DNA of 64,000 nt from Pyxicephalus adspersus (GCF_032062135.1 NC_092859.1:104850695-104914694), one strand, 5' to 3'. Counted from the stretch's first letter, positions 49,610 to 61,587 are shown. The notes: generated from the sequence alone by a model not told the origin. Program-made: numbers and translations.

Positions 49610-49919
49610 AGTGTTGCAGACATAGCTGATAGTTACATTACAAAATGTACAATTTGAAAAGAAAAAAGGTTTAATTTAAAAGCTAAAAAATATTTCTATA
49701 TTCTAATAACAAAATGTATACTAATAATAAACCCATTTTTATTTTTCCTGTGACATTGGCCCAGCATTATATTTGTAGAAACAGTATCACCCAGTAAACA
49801 AGTTTTGAAGCTGTATAAAACAGACTGGGGAACACCAGAGCTTTTCAATACATTACAAATAAAAATGTCACAAGTCTTACACCTTTGGTTTGCTGTATGA
49901 AATGTTCTACAATTGAAAT
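49610..49919. other. AT-rich upstream DNA, no gene seen
   Basis: No recognisable coding or mobile element. Confidence 0.5.
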
Positions 49920-50381
49920 CAGCGGTCGCAAACCTTTTGGACCTCACAAACCACTAAATTCATCATTTTAATCCTGCGAACTATTAATATGAATTTTTTA
50001 AAAAAGATAAATTCATTTGTAAAACAATGATCTTCCTAATGGTGCTGACGAGGACTGTGGATGCTCTGATTGATCAGCTCACGGTTATGTGAAGTATTAC
50101 TATTGTTACTAGTATCATTAGTTGCATAAAATAAAATATTTGTTTGCTTTTTCTCACTCATATGTTTATTTCATTCAAATCTAAGACCAAAAAGGAAACT
50201 AAAATTATCTAAGTCAAACTGTTTGATGCCAATAAATATATCATTTAAAGAAAATACACAGCTAAAGTCATACTTACCTAAAAGAGCATCTGAGAAATAA
50301 ATAAAATAAAACAATCAGACAAGAATCACGGAGCCAGAAGACTGTTGAAATGGTGGAAACAATACTGAATCGTGCGGCTTG
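49920..50381 (-). mobile_element. Second copy of the 26701 hAT family, cut by an assembly gap
   Basis: Starts CAGCGGTCGCAAACC and follows the 26701 copy closely: CAAACCACTAAATTCAT, AACAATGATCTTCCTAATGG, TGCTGACGAGGACTGTGG, TGATCAGCTCACGG, then AATACACAGCTAAAG and AAACAATACTGAATCG. The right end is not visible because of the N run. The retained transposase start (MSEKKQTN) has a stop soon after. Confidence 0.8.
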
Positions 50382-50468
50382 NNNNNNNNNNNNNNNNNNN
50401 NNNNNNNNNNNNNNNNNNNNNNNNNNNNNNNNNNNNNNNNNNNNNNNNNNNNNNNNNNNNNNNNNNNN
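50382..50468. other. Assembly gap (87 N)
   Basis: Unknown bases inside or at the edge of the hAT copy. Confidence 1.
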
Positions 50469-50728
50469 CTAATTATTTATTATTAAATGCACCATTTTAA
50501 AGGTAACAAAAGATTCATTTAAAAGCTAAAAATGTAAACAAGCAAAAAAAGGAAACTAAAATAAAAAAACAGTTACATACCACATATGTAGGGGGCAGCC
50601 CCTGAGCGTGCATTCTGGGAGTCGATGTTGTTGCAGATGTCACAAATTTTTAGCTGTGAAAATGAAGAAAAATGACATGTTATGTAAAGGATGTTAAACA
50701 GCCACCAAAACTCTCATTACCCCCAAAG

Positions 50729-50729
<1 letters not shown>

Positions 50730-50786
<57 letters not shown>
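50730..50786. repeat. (AT)n microsatellite inside the first array unit
   Basis: About 57 bases of uninterrupted alternating AT. Confidence 0.95.
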
Positions 50787-50790
<4 letters not shown>

Positions 50791-52131
50791 AACTAAAGAA
50801 GCTTTAAAATCCTGCCAATTTTTTTTTTTTTTGCATCTTTACTAGTTTGCCACTATGCTAGCATGAATGTGGAAGGTAAAAATTCTTATTTATTACTAAA
50901 ATTGTTACTTTAGCACAGGTCTACCTTGCATGTTACATCACAACATAGAAGGACAATATATCTTGGGTCATTGCATACCATATATTAGTGGTTTACCCAT
51001 GTGCGTGCTTTCTAGAAGTCACAATTCTTGTAGATGCCACATCTCTTTTTAGCTGACAATATCAAAGAAATATCAAAGAAATGTCAAGTTCAGCATAATA
51101 ATATGACCCCACAAATCTTGTTTTATTTCACATACTCAGAGCCTGAAAGAAGCCAAAAATTCTGACACTCTATAGTGGTCTCTTCTAGTTTGCTGCTATT
51201 TTAGCACAAATGTGCAGATTTACTATTACATTTCTCATTTTAGCACAGGTCTGCCTAGCATTTTACATCACAAGGGCAATTTATCTCATTACATACCATA
51301 AATAAATGGGTTTACCCATGTGCGTGTATTTTAGGAGTTGTGAATCTTGCCACATGTCCTTTTGGCTGCCAATATAAAGCAAATGACAGTTCAGTATAGT
51401 AAAATATCTCTTTCCACCGCCCTAAATCTCTTTCCACCCCCAACACCCATACCATTCCTAAAAGTGGAGACTTGAAAGAGGCTAGCATCCTGACAATTGT
51501 TTCGCAGAGTCTGCTGTTATTGTCATGCAAGCATGGATATTATGACAAAAAAGTTCCAAATGCAAATTTTCACTAGAATTATCATCCTCGCACAAAACTA
51601 CATAGTTGTTACATACTTCATTTGAAGGGATAAATGTGTGTGCTTTCTCTTCCCTCCCCCTAAGCCCACACATGTCTTGAAAGCTAGGATTTTAAAGAAG
51701 GTAAAAACCCTGACATTTTTTTCAGTCACTTCAATCTTTTGCTATTCTACTGCAAATATGGAATTTTTGGCCCTAAAAAGCTTATTCCCACACTAGCACA
51801 GATCTACCTATTATAATACATAGAAACATTGACAAGCAATTTGTTCTGAGCTGTTACATGTATCATATATAAGTATCAAGCCATGAATGTACTTTCTAGG
51901 AGTCTTGCTTCTTACAGAGGTTTTCAGCTGCAATTTCAAGTAATTATGCTAAGCATGGTAAAAGGACCCTTAAAACTCTTTCCACACCCCGAAACCCAAC
52001 CAAATCTTGGAAAAAAAAGCAAAAGGTCGTCTACAAGTTTGTCACAATTCAAGTGCAAATATAAAACTCTGGCCTAAAAATTGGTAACATGCACAGTTTC
52101 CAATAAAATTCTCACCCTAGCACAAATCTTT

Positions 52132-52332
52132 GGGCCTGATTTATTAAAGCTCGCCAAGGCTGGAGAAGTTTTGATGGAAAAGTGGTGATTCAGCAAACCT
52201 GGAATATATGTAATCTATGAATAAAAACATTTGCTAACAAACAGCAAATGGCTTTAAGGAAATCCATTCCAAGTTTGCTGGATCACCCAGGTTCACTCGC
52301 GAAAGTATAATAAGTTTAATAAATCAGGTCCT
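52132..52332. mobile_element. Palindromic MITE, family P copy 4, inserted in the tandem array
   Basis: Complete element with both ends: GGGCCTGATTTATTAAAGC on the left and TTTAATAAATCAGGTCC on the right, with inner arms GATTCAGCAAACCTGGAAT and ATTCCAAGTTTGCTGGATC. It interrupts the array unit after GCACAAATC. Confidence 0.8.
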
Positions 52333-53078
52333 ATGTACCAAGTTACATCATCATCATCATCAAAGCATTGACCAGCAATTAATTCTGTGCTGTTACATTA
52401 CTCATTTGCAAGGATCACCCTGTTTCCAGGAGTCACACTTCTCAAGGTTGTCACATCTTCTTTTCTGCTGCAAATATCAAACTTTTTTGATGAGCATTGT
52501 AAATGTAACTCCAAAACCCTTTCCACCACAAACTAATACATGCCCTAAATGTCCACAACTTTTTTTGCAGTCACGGGCGCTACATTTTAAATGCAAATAT
52601 TAGTACATTAGCACTAAGATTTCACCTCATAGTACAGATCTACTTAATGTGTAAAGACATTTAAGGGAATTTATTAGGAATTGTTGAATACCAGATATGT
52701 AGGGATTACCCTATGTGCCTGCTTTCTGGGAGTCCTATTCTTACAGATGTCATATCTTCTTTTCACCTACATATATAAAACAAATGACAATTTCAAGTAA
52801 AGACTCAAATTATACCCCCTAAACTCAGTTGTACAACTACAGCCCACATAGCTGCTTTGGGGTTTGGGCTACGAAGGGAACACTATTCAGAAATCTGTTT
52901 AGGAAAATTAAACTGTGAGGTTTCCAGCATAAGTCAGATCTAATGATCATTGCTTTTCCCTACTATACAGTAGGATGCATTAGATTTATTGCTTTTTGTT
53001 ACAGACTGAAGTTAACCCTATGTGCCCAAGGCAGTCAAAAATCCTAAAGTCTATCCTCAACTAAATCTAAAAGGACAG

Positions 53079-53416
53079 CTAAAGCTGCGTACACACCTGC
53101 AATTTTTCTCGTTGGAAAGGATCTTTCACGATCCTTTCCAACGAGAAAAGACTGCACGATGCATGAACGATGCTGTACATACAGCACCGTTCATGCTCTA
53201 TGGAGAGGGGAGGGGGAGAGCGACGGAGCGGCACCCTGCTGCGCGCTCTCCCCTTCCCTTTCATTAGGATCGATCGTCGTCCATCGTCCATGGATCCGCC
53301 AGGACGGTCGTCGGACGATGGACGACGACCGACTGTACACACGGCAGATTTTCGCCCGATAATTGGCCGATACCGATTATCGGGCGAGAAAAATTTGCCG
53401 TGTGTACGCAGCTTAA
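53079..53416 (+). mobile_element. TTAA-type MITE family T, well-preserved copy A
   Basis: Bounded by CTAA (53079) and TTAA (53413-53416), with terminal AGCTGCGTACACACC and TGTGTACGCAGCT inverted repeats. It has nested palindromes: GGAAAGGATC/GATCCTTTCC near the left, and ATCGTCGTCCATCG with CGATGGACGAC in the middle. GC-rich. The TTAA flanks suggest a piggyBac- or Kolobok-type origin. Not coding. Confidence 0.8.
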
Positions 53417-53482
53417 GATTTGTTTTAGTGAAATTGTGCATATGCATAGCTAAGTGTAGGATCCTGGGATATGTCTGGTGTC
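53417..53482. other. Spacer between inverted MITE copies
   Basis: Sixty-six bases of ordinary sequence separate copies A and B. Confidence 0.6.
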
Positions 53483-53819
53483 TTAAGCTACGTACACACG
53501 TCAGATTTTTATCGCCCGATAATCAGCATCGGCCAATTATCGGGCGAAAATCTGCCGTGTGTACAGTCGGTGTCGTCCATCGTCCGGACGACCGACCTGC
53601 CGGATCCACGGACGATGGACGACAGCCGATCCTAATGAAAGGGAAGGGGAGAGCGCGCAGCAGGGTGCCGCTCCGTCGCTCTCCCCCTCCCCTCTCCATA
53701 GAGCATGAACGGTGCTGTATGTACAGCACCGTTCATGCATCGTGCACTCCCTTGTCGTTGGAAAGGATCGTGAAAGATCCTTTCCAACGACAAAAATTGG
53801 CAGTGTGTACGCAGCTTTA
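53483..53819 (-). mobile_element. TTAA-type MITE family T, well-preserved copy B (inverted)
   Basis: Starts TTAAGCTACGTACACACG (53483) and ends GTGTGTACGCAGCTTTA (53819). It is the reverse complement of copy A with small differences, so translations of A on the plus strand and B on the minus strand are nearly identical (both give MLYIQHRSCSMERGGGERR). The open frames of this region, up to 252 codons, come from this mirror repeat, not from a gene. Confidence 0.8.
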
Positions 53820-54016
53820 TGCTATCCGGGCCCAGCCAATCAAGGTGGCTGAAGATGTGATGCCAGGAAGAAATTCATGTAAAAATGGAAGTGCCAATGT
53901 CAAAGAAGGGGCAGGTGAGTGCAATTAAAAAAAAAAAAAAGGTAAGTTTATTTTATTACAGCAGAACCAGGCGATGGTTGCAATTTTTTTGCATTGCAGG
54001 TTTAGTTTCGCTTTAA
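53820..54016 (-). mobile_element. AGTGGAACT-type MITE, diverged copy
   Basis: In reverse complement it matches the 61588 element: AAACTAAACC, GCAATGCAAAAAAATTGC, CCTGGCATCACATC, CCACCTTGATTGGC. It contains a 14-base A run (53927-53940). Its left end abuts copy B, which may have inserted there. Confidence 0.5.
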
Positions 54017-54764
54017 GTACAGCCAATTTAATGGGGTGCCAATTTCTATTTCTAGCTTAAGATTGAAGTGAGCTTTGAACAATATACCATTTAGCAAATC
54101 TGTTTGTATTTAAACCATCTTGTATAAAATTTCATAGGAAATGAAAAGGTACATCATAGTTTTCTGTAAATGATAGATGGAAAATCAGGAGCCTTTTATT
54201 CATGTTCAGCGACATCCTGAAATCCAGGTGCAGAATTGACTTCCATAGTTTCTGAATCATCTTTCTTGGTTTCATTTTGGTAAGCTGCTCACGTCAAAAA
54301 GAAATAGGCCATGACTCCTTTGTAGAAGGATCCCTGTCATATTCTAAAGGGACAGATTTTGACCCTGAAGACTGACCTTCTAGGTCATTATCTGAGTCTG
54401 TCTCGGCAAGAATAGCAATAAACCTCCCCTGGCGTATAAAGCTTTCTAGCCATAATTAATAATTTAATGAAACAATATTGAGTAAAAAGTCTACAGTAAT
54501 AATGATTGTAACTACAGAGAATAAAACAACGTTGTTCAACATGACTGGTAACTGAATCAAGATACAAGTAATAGTAGTATGATAACACTACTGTAAACTA
54601 GATAGTAGTAGTGAAAAATAAAGGAAATCCTAATACTGCAACAAAGCAAAAAGGAGTAAGTGAGAAGGTTTTTTAGACATTGTTTTTAGTTAGATAGTTA
54701 ATTGATTGATTTGTATAGTATAGCGATCAGATTGAATGTATAGGTGTCAGAAACAAAGCAGATC
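54017..54764. other. Upstream DNA with a possible old coding fossil on the minus strand
   Basis: At 54280-54440 on the minus strand one frame reads AETDSDNDLEGQSSGSKS and then VPLEYDRDPSTKESWP, acidic and protein-like before a stop. No family is recognised. It could be a degraded transposase or retrocopy fragment, or chance. Confidence 0.25.
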
Positions 54765-55016
54765 ATGTGTCGCCAGAAACTAACCATAGTGATGGTCCCC
54801 GGAAAATATCTAGCATGTGTACAGCTGTCCAACCATGTCATTCACCAGTCCATTCTGGCCAAACCATGCCGGTGGCAGGAGCCACCCGCATTTCCTCCCC
54901 TTCTTCATAGAACTCAACAGTGCTGGGCGTACAGCATTCATTTGTCCTCCTGCCACTGAAAATGATCAAAAAGAAGCATTTCCAGACACAGAAACATGAT
55001 GTGTGTACATGGCCAT
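54765..55016. repeat. Possible very diverged family T copy
   Basis: GTGTACAGCTGTCC, GGTGGCAGGAGCCACCCGC, CTTCATAGAACTCAACAGTG, GCGTACAGCATTCAT and GATGTGTGTACATGGCC echo the MITE at 53483, but alignment is needed. Confidence 0.3.
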
Positions 55017-55880
55017 AGAGAAGAATGGGAATAAAGATGAGTTAGGAGATCAGATTGTATGAATGAATTTTTACAGATTAGGTAATTGTATGTTGATATG
55101 TTGATGCTACATACTAGATTTTATGTAGGAAGGCTATATATTAAATTGATTGGATGCAAGTCTTTAGGAGATCTGATATAAGATATTACAAATAAGCAGT
55201 TACAGCATGTATGTGCTAGGGATCTGGCTGACTGGACAGTGGTTTGTTAGAATGCAGATGTGTATGTAAGAAAAGAGATTTATGGGACATGTGTTGTGCA
55301 ATAGAATGTTTGTGTCTGCATGGGATCAGATGTATGCTGTATGATGAAAAATCATACGTATACTGTACATTGGCCTGTATTTGTCAATGTATGTGTGAGT
55401 GTACTACAAGGTGTGAAATGATTCATCAGTCTCCCAAGATCTGCAGAGCAAGTGAACAGGATCAACTTTAGGTTAAATAGCTAACAGCAGGGTGTCAGCA
55501 GAGAGGTGATGATTAGACTGGCACCATGCTGGTATGGGACAACTGCCAGCATTGTAACAACATTCAAACTGACTAGTGACTACATGGGAGCTCTCATTAG
55601 TCCTCAAAGTGTTTTAAAGGGAGTAGAACCATACTAATCACAGTTGACAAAAATGTTACATTTTAGTAGATGTTACACACATTTTTAAGGTGCATGCTCA
55701 CTGGTCATCATTGAATTTGTCAATGAGCAGGGAGCACTGACCACAAGACTGTTGTGGACATAACCAGCAGATGACCAGCTGCCAGATGACATGCACAGAC
55801 CTGGGGATATTTGTAAGGCTCTAATATTATTGATCAATAAATATATCCGTAAGTCTGCACAATTGAGGGGAGCTCATTTT
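55017..55880. other. Upstream DNA, no gene seen
   Basis: No recognisable coding or mobile element. Confidence 0.5.
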
Positions 55881-56153
55881 TTAAGCCATGTACAAACATT
55901 TGACGAATGTCAGATGATTTTTAGCTTGCAATTATCTTGCAATTATCTTCCATGATCATTTCCACTGACAGACAAACAACTGAACACTGTACACACAGCG
56001 TGGAGAGAGGATGAGTGAGCATGTGCACAGCAGTAATTTGTGATTGGTTATCAATTAATGATGCTATGGGACCGCTGTACACGTCAGATTTTCACCTGAG
56101 ATGAGCACCAGCTTAGGTGAAAACCATCTGACGTGTGTACGTAGCTTTATGCT
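55881..56153 (+). mobile_element. TTAA-type MITE family T, diverged copy
   Basis: Starts TTTTTTAAGCCATGTACAAAC, has ATGATCATTTCCACTGACAG, GGAGAGAGGATGAGTGAG, ACGTCAGATTTTCACCTGAG with its complement AGGTGAAAACCATCTGACGT, and ends GTGTGTACGTAGCTTTA. Confidence 0.7.
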
Positions 56154-57280
56154 GCATGATAAGCAGCTTGATGATCAGCATGATAACAGCTATAGTTGCC
56201 TCCTATACCTCCTAGATCAAATGTGGACATGCACTAGACAGTAATGGGTTAGTAGATCCTCAGGGACAAAGATTGCTAATAGATACTCTCTGCAGATTTG
56301 TAGATCTGATCTGCAGACATATTGCTGCTTGATCACATTCACAGAGCTAGACAGGGGAACTGCCATGCTTATATACACAGGATATGCCTACTGTTACTTA
56401 GGGAACTGTTTCTTAATATGTCCATGAGGAGATGTTGTCTTATAATAGAAAGTATTAGAAAGACTGTCAACGTGCAATAATATAAAAAATATTTTGTATT
56501 AAACATTCCACCTTTTTGGAGTATATTTATAAACAATTCACTGTGCGTATATTGCAATATTTTCACCAAAAACATTAACACTTGGAGGTTATAAGAAGTA
56601 AAGAAAGTCCACACTTAGACATTTATCACAGGAGCAAATGGGCTCAAGCAGCAATAAAATCTGTGTGTATACATAAAAAATAAAATTTTTTGCAAACTCA
56701 ATGCATATCAAAGACAAAAAACCAAAGTGTAGAAAAGTAGAAATTCCTTATCTTTCCTATCTAAAACAAAACAAAATGACCCCAGGTGGATCTAAAGCAG
56801 TTTAGTATTTGATGATTGAATATGCAATTTATTTAATTCTTTCATCAGAGCTCATTAACATCATAACACTTGTGTTGTACTTGATGTGTGTTCCCTTGTA
56901 TTATTGACTTTTATTGTTGTTTTTTGTTTCTTGAAACACTACAAATTAAGTGATCTAAAAGGTCATTTGCATGCCCCTGGCTCCCAACTCCCCCTCATTA
57001 CATAAATGTAACTATTTTTTTGCACATTAGTAGCAAACCTGAAATAAACTTTTTTAAAAACTGTATTCTTTTTGTATTTTCTGAATACCGCACTACTACC
57101 CCTCCCCAGCCATGAACACGTCCTCTTCTAGGTTTTGTGACTATTCTTATATTTTGGTTAATACTAAAGAAACAAGAAATTCTTTAAATATTCTTTAAAA
57201 CTAATAATATGTTAATAGAAACAATAATTGAATTAATCTATAAATGACAGAAGCAGGCCGTGTAGTCCATCTCCTATTTA
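56154..57280. other. AT-rich upstream DNA, no gene seen
   Basis: No recognisable coding or mobile element. Confidence 0.5.
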
Positions 57281-57480
57281 AAGCATAACTAAACTCAGTG
57301 GGTGGTATGCTTCTGCCATAATCGGCAAGTATTGTCAGCATACCTGCCCATTATGCCACATACTTAACCTGCAGTGGCCCAGCAGCCATGACAGAGGCCT
57401 GTTATCACTGCATGCATGGAAGGAACTATCTTCACCGCTGGCAGCATTTTGACCTATGTTGGTAAAGGTATTTAATAATT
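57281..57480. repeat. Possible AGTGGAACT-type repeat fragment
   Basis: Begins TTTAAAGCATAACTAAACTC and contains ATTGTCAGCATACCTGCCC and CACTGCATGCATGGAAGGAA, similar in plan to the 61588 family. Ends are not clear. Confidence 0.3.
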
Positions 57481-57724
57481 GTGTGGAGAGACTAAAAAAT
57501 ACATTTGCATAATGGAACCTAGGTTGCTCAGCTAAGTGCTTTATTGCTCTATTTTTGCACCTGAGGCTTGGGGGATACAGTCTGGTATGGCAGACATCTC
57601 CAAATGAAAATCACATAATTGATATTATGTTCTCTATAAGTAATTAGCCTTAGCCCGGATGTAAGCTTAGTCTGGGACACTTATCCAATGCCTGAGGGTA
57701 TTTTAGGAATAATTGTCATTTAGG

Positions 57725-58050
57725 CATTTCTAATGTCACAAACCTTTGTTCAGCCTATGTTCTATAGATGCCATGCTTGATATTTTGTCTTGTTATCCTG
57801 TCTATCATTGTTCTTTTTAGGTGCGACTTCTTGACTGGTTTCCTAATTTTCTTCTTGCTCTGTAGCATTTCACTTTGTCTATGGCCTGCTTCCATGCATG
57901 TCTTCACCTGATGTGTGCTTTGCCTGGAGATGTTGAATGGTTACTTATCTTCTGTCCTCTTAGCTGATTTTCTGATCTTAGCTCTTGTCTGTGTGACTTT
58001 TCCTCATAGTTACTGACATCTTGGTATGAATTCTGATTCTGTCAATAAAT
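57725..58050 (+). repeat. LTR-like repeat remnant
   Basis: Pyrimidine-rich stretch from TGTCACAAACC (57734) to a TCAATAAATCC signal (58040) with dense CTTGTCT/CCTGTCT/TTCTTGC motifs. It resembles frog LTR sequence in composition, but no partner LTR or target duplication was found. Confidence 0.3.
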
Positions 58051-59935
58051 CCTTTATGTACTTTCATGATCAGTTTTCATATTTCCAATCTTAAGATACC
58101 CCCAGTCCCACTGCCTATTGCTAATAATTCTATTTTAACAAAACTCATTGCATTTGAAACTGCCTATCAAGTGGTCAAAACGCATAAGAGAAATAATAAT
58201 ATTCAAAGCAATAAAAGTGAGTTTGCATATTTAGCATCAAAGGATATGTTCATTTATTTATAAAAGTGTCAGTCACTTTTAGACTATTAGAGTAATGACA
58301 TATGGTTTATGTTTGTTTTTTTGTGGTTTACTATAGTTTATACATTGCTTTTTTACTTTTCTAAGTAAAGCCAATAAATACCAGCATGTGCATGGTTAGT
58401 ATCTAAAATAAGCTTATAGTGTTTGCATACATATACACACAGAAAAAATGTAACACAAGCAAGTTTATTGTATTCATTTGGTCCACTACTTTGAAGAAAA
58501 TATGACTAGATCTATGTTTCCATAATGATAATTGTTTAACAAGGACAGTAGGGATTTTTCACATTACAATTTCATTATACTGTCTGAGCTGATCTAGTTC
58601 CACAGAACAATTTAATAATTGTGAAATACACAGGAGTGAATAAATATGAATTACTTCAATATTTAGACTATGCAAGGTTATAAACTCTTCAGTTGTCCCT
58701 ACTGAACATGTTGCTTGCTTTGACAAGAACAGGCAGACAAGAACAAAAGAATGATAACTGGTTTTTATGAAATGTGTGTTGTAAAGTCATCCTTCAATAT
58801 TAGGGAAATCCCTTTGCCTTTATCTAATTAACATGCTGATTGCACTTCATAATTGTTGTTTGACAATTCCCATTGATGTGCAATAAGCAGCTGTACTCTG
58901 GACACATTCCTAATATTGTTAAATGCGAAATTGTCTGTAAGGTCAAAAACAGTTGGTTGGGTGAGAGAGGTCAAAAATACCTCAAATTATCTATAGGCAT
59001 TGCTGCTATATTTTTATTTGCAATAGAAAATTTTAAAAAAGCAGTATTCATCTAAAATACCATTGTATCATAACTCCATAACAACCCCTTTGTGATATAA
59101 CTACCTATGACTCTAAATTCCAGTGTCATCTACATTGTGCCCGTATATTGTGAACAATGAGGAAGACAATGGTATGCAGGTGAGATATATGCATATATGT
59201 AATGTAGATTGTACAGAATTCTAGTTTTCAATTCCTATATTCCCTTCCCCTGAAGCAGCTTGCAAACAGCATGCCCTATGATGAAATATACTATATACAA
59301 ATGCTTAAAGTGAATTTAAAATGCAAATGAATAGAATATATAATGATAAAATGTACATACTATTCGTAACAACTTTCCAGTTTGTTGTTTGCTCATTTTG
59401 AAAAACAATGAGTGTATTCCAGGAAGACTCCTGATTTTCAGTATGAAGAAAAAAACTATTGCCTAACTGCTCACAGCTGTTCAGCAGAAAGAATGAAGAC
59501 AAATGATCAATATGCTTTAGTTCTTTTTATGATTAGAGTGGCAGGAGCAATTAAAAACTTGAACTAAGCTAACCAAGCAGTGCAGATAAAAACTTGCCAG
59601 GGACTGCTGATGTTTTATAGGTCATGGATCAATATTAGTTTAATTTTTACACATTTCCTTACCTATAAACATTTGTAATAGCTATAGGTAAGTGTAAGTA
59701 TGTCCTTGGAGCTTGATTTACAAAAAGGTCTGCAGATTCGGGTTGGTAAATCTTTCGAAAAATTAATTTATCTGTGAAAGCAGTAATAATTACAATATTA
59801 AGGAATTTGAGGCTATTTAAAGGTTACGTATTAAATATAAAGGTGGTTTGTTAAAAAAGTTGTACAAATGAAAAGAGAAATTAAAATAGTTTTTAGTCTT
59901 AGTGAAGCTTATGTCTCTATAAAGTTTGTAAAAGT
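58051..59935. other. AT-rich, apparently unique upstream DNA
   Basis: No gene. The portion 58530-58900 is free of obvious repeats and holds several homeodomain/POU-like AT motifs (AATTTAATAATTG, CTAATTAACATGC), so a conserved non-coding element is possible. Confidence 0.35.
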
Positions 59936-59989
59936 TAAACATTTCACAATATGTTAATCAAGTATAAGTGTACTTTTAAGGATAAATAC

Positions 59990-60425
59990 ACTTTTAGTGC
60001 ATACATCTCCATAGCCCTTTCCAAACCTAATACTTTGGCCTACTCATCATCTGGGGGAAGTATAAGGCAATTTCCAAATAATTTACAGTCAGAAAGATTA
60101 TTTACAAATGAAAAACATTTGACTATTGCAATCTTCCCAGGACTGGACATCCCAGTATATTCACCCCAAGGTCAGACCATGCAATGCTTCGAGAAATTGC
60201 AAAGAACCCAACAGCTGGATGTCAGACTCCACAGTCATCAGTTAGAATAGGAAATGTTCTCGACAGAACAATCAGAAAAAGACCAAGTATGGTTGCCGGC
60301 AGAAAGCTTCTTACCTTTAAAAAGAACATGGCAGCATAGCTTATGTTTGCAAAGTTGAATCTAAACAAACCACAAGACTTTTGGAGCAATGTCCCCTGGA
60401 CAGATGAGACCAAACACTGGATATC
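59990..60425 (+). pseudogene. Tc1-like transposase remnant
   Basis: From 60139 one frame reads RTGHPSIFTPRSDHAMLREI, AKNPTAGCQTPQSSV, DRTIRKRPSMVAGRKLLTF, KKNMAA, stop, LMFAKLNLNKPQDFWSNV, PWTDET. This is the helix-turn-helix to early catalytic region of Tc1-type transposases. The D of WTDET is the first catalytic aspartate; the second D and the E are absent because the element is truncated after about 60425. The upstream part (about 59990-60138) continues the element in a shifted frame. Premature stop and frameshifts show it is dead. Confidence 0.75.
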
Positions 60426-60835
60426 AGCAAAAATCCCAATGGGGTGATGGAATCAATGTCTCTCTAGTACAACCTTAACATAACTTTGGATCAGGAATAA
60501 AATAATGTAGAGACTGATTTTAAAATTAAAACAGAGCTCTGGGCAAACATTCAATTACATTCTTGGTACATAAACACATCTACCAATGACTAGGATCACT
60601 CTGCTACATTCTGATTTAACATTACTATTGTCTAGGTTAGATAATGCTTATTAGAGAAAGGAAAAGCTAAAAATTTGTCAGGATGAGCAGTAAACATGTT
60701 TCTTCTTTAACTGTGTAATTGGCTGTTTGTCTGGAATTTCACTAATTAATTAAACACTATTAAAAAAAAAATAAAAAATAGAAAAGTACATATACCTAGT
60801 CTATGAAAAATGTGAATTAATACAAAACTGTCATG
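60426..60835. other. Upstream DNA, no gene seen
   Basis: No recognisable coding or mobile element. Confidence 0.5.
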
Positions 60836-61255
60836 ATGAGTGCAATGTTCTCTGCTGGTCACCAGCAGGTTGCCTTTGCTGCTCAGCTCCCTAATTTTGT
60901 TCACATCTGCAGTTTCAAATTTTAAAGGCTCCTTCCTGCCTTAGAATTAGATGAGTTCTTGACCAGTTTAGATTGATCCTGTTGTGCTCCTGGCACTGAT
61001 TCTTATTCTTTTACTCTCAACCCCGATTATTCTATTCCTAACCTGTCCTGTTCTTTACTGCTCGTCCTGGTTATATCATTATTTGTAAACTGTATTTGGT
61101 TTTTCACCTTATGACTATTTTACTGACCTGCCTATTGATCTTTCTCTATTGCTCCCCTCTCTTCATTATTGTTCTACCTTTCACTTGTATATAAATATGC
61201 AAATCCTGCCTGTCTGTCCACATACTTTACAATGGGAAAGACTTCCCAGGAGATG
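60836..61255 (+). repeat. LTR-like repeat remnant
   Basis: Starts TGTCATGATGAGTGC and is rich in CCTGTCC/CTGACCTGCC/CTGGTT motifs, like the stretches at 14557 and 57725. No partner LTR or target duplication was found. Confidence 0.3.
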
Positions 61256-61587
61256 TTGTTCTGGGGGTGTGCCTGTGTCAGTAGGAATTGAGCTCTTAGC
61301 AGCAAGAATTCACTTAGCCTAAAATGGATTTCACTGATAGTAAATAAAGTTGTTTCTTACTACAGAAACAAGGTAAAAGCAAAAATGAATGCTGTATGAA
61401 ATACTGTGAAGAGGGAGAGAAAGGTTCGGAGGTAAATTTGGGTCATGCTAATAGTGTTTCATGAGCACTATCTATATCTATCCATAGCAAGTTTGGACTG
61501 TACCTTTTAAAGTGAACCTGTCAGTACGTAGACCGACAACTGCCATTACTGCCTTTTTAAAGGTGCAGAGTTGTCTCTCAGCTTAAT

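Larger units (their letters stand above)
50572..52900. repeat. Degenerate tandem array, about seven units of roughly 320 bp
   Basis: The same ordered motifs recur: GTTACATACC-like start, GTGCGTGCTTTCTAGGAGTC, TTGCAGATGTCACATCTTTT, AGCTGCAAATAT, CTTTCCACCCCC, a TTTTTTGCAGTC box, GTTTGCTGCTATTTTAGCAC and GCACAGATCTACCTAGCATG. Unit starts fall at about 50572, 50969, 51288, 51609, 51852, 52391 and 52683. The first unit is lengthened by an AT microsatellite (50730-50786) and the fifth by an inserted MITE (52132-52332). Units are well diverged. I do not recognise the family, and no unit encodes a protein. Confidence 0.75.

Noticed and set aside
53170..53928. 252-codon plus-strand open frame
   Set aside because: It crosses two inverted MITE copies and a third repeat. 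Near-identical translations occur on the opposite strand, and there is no protein-like domain.
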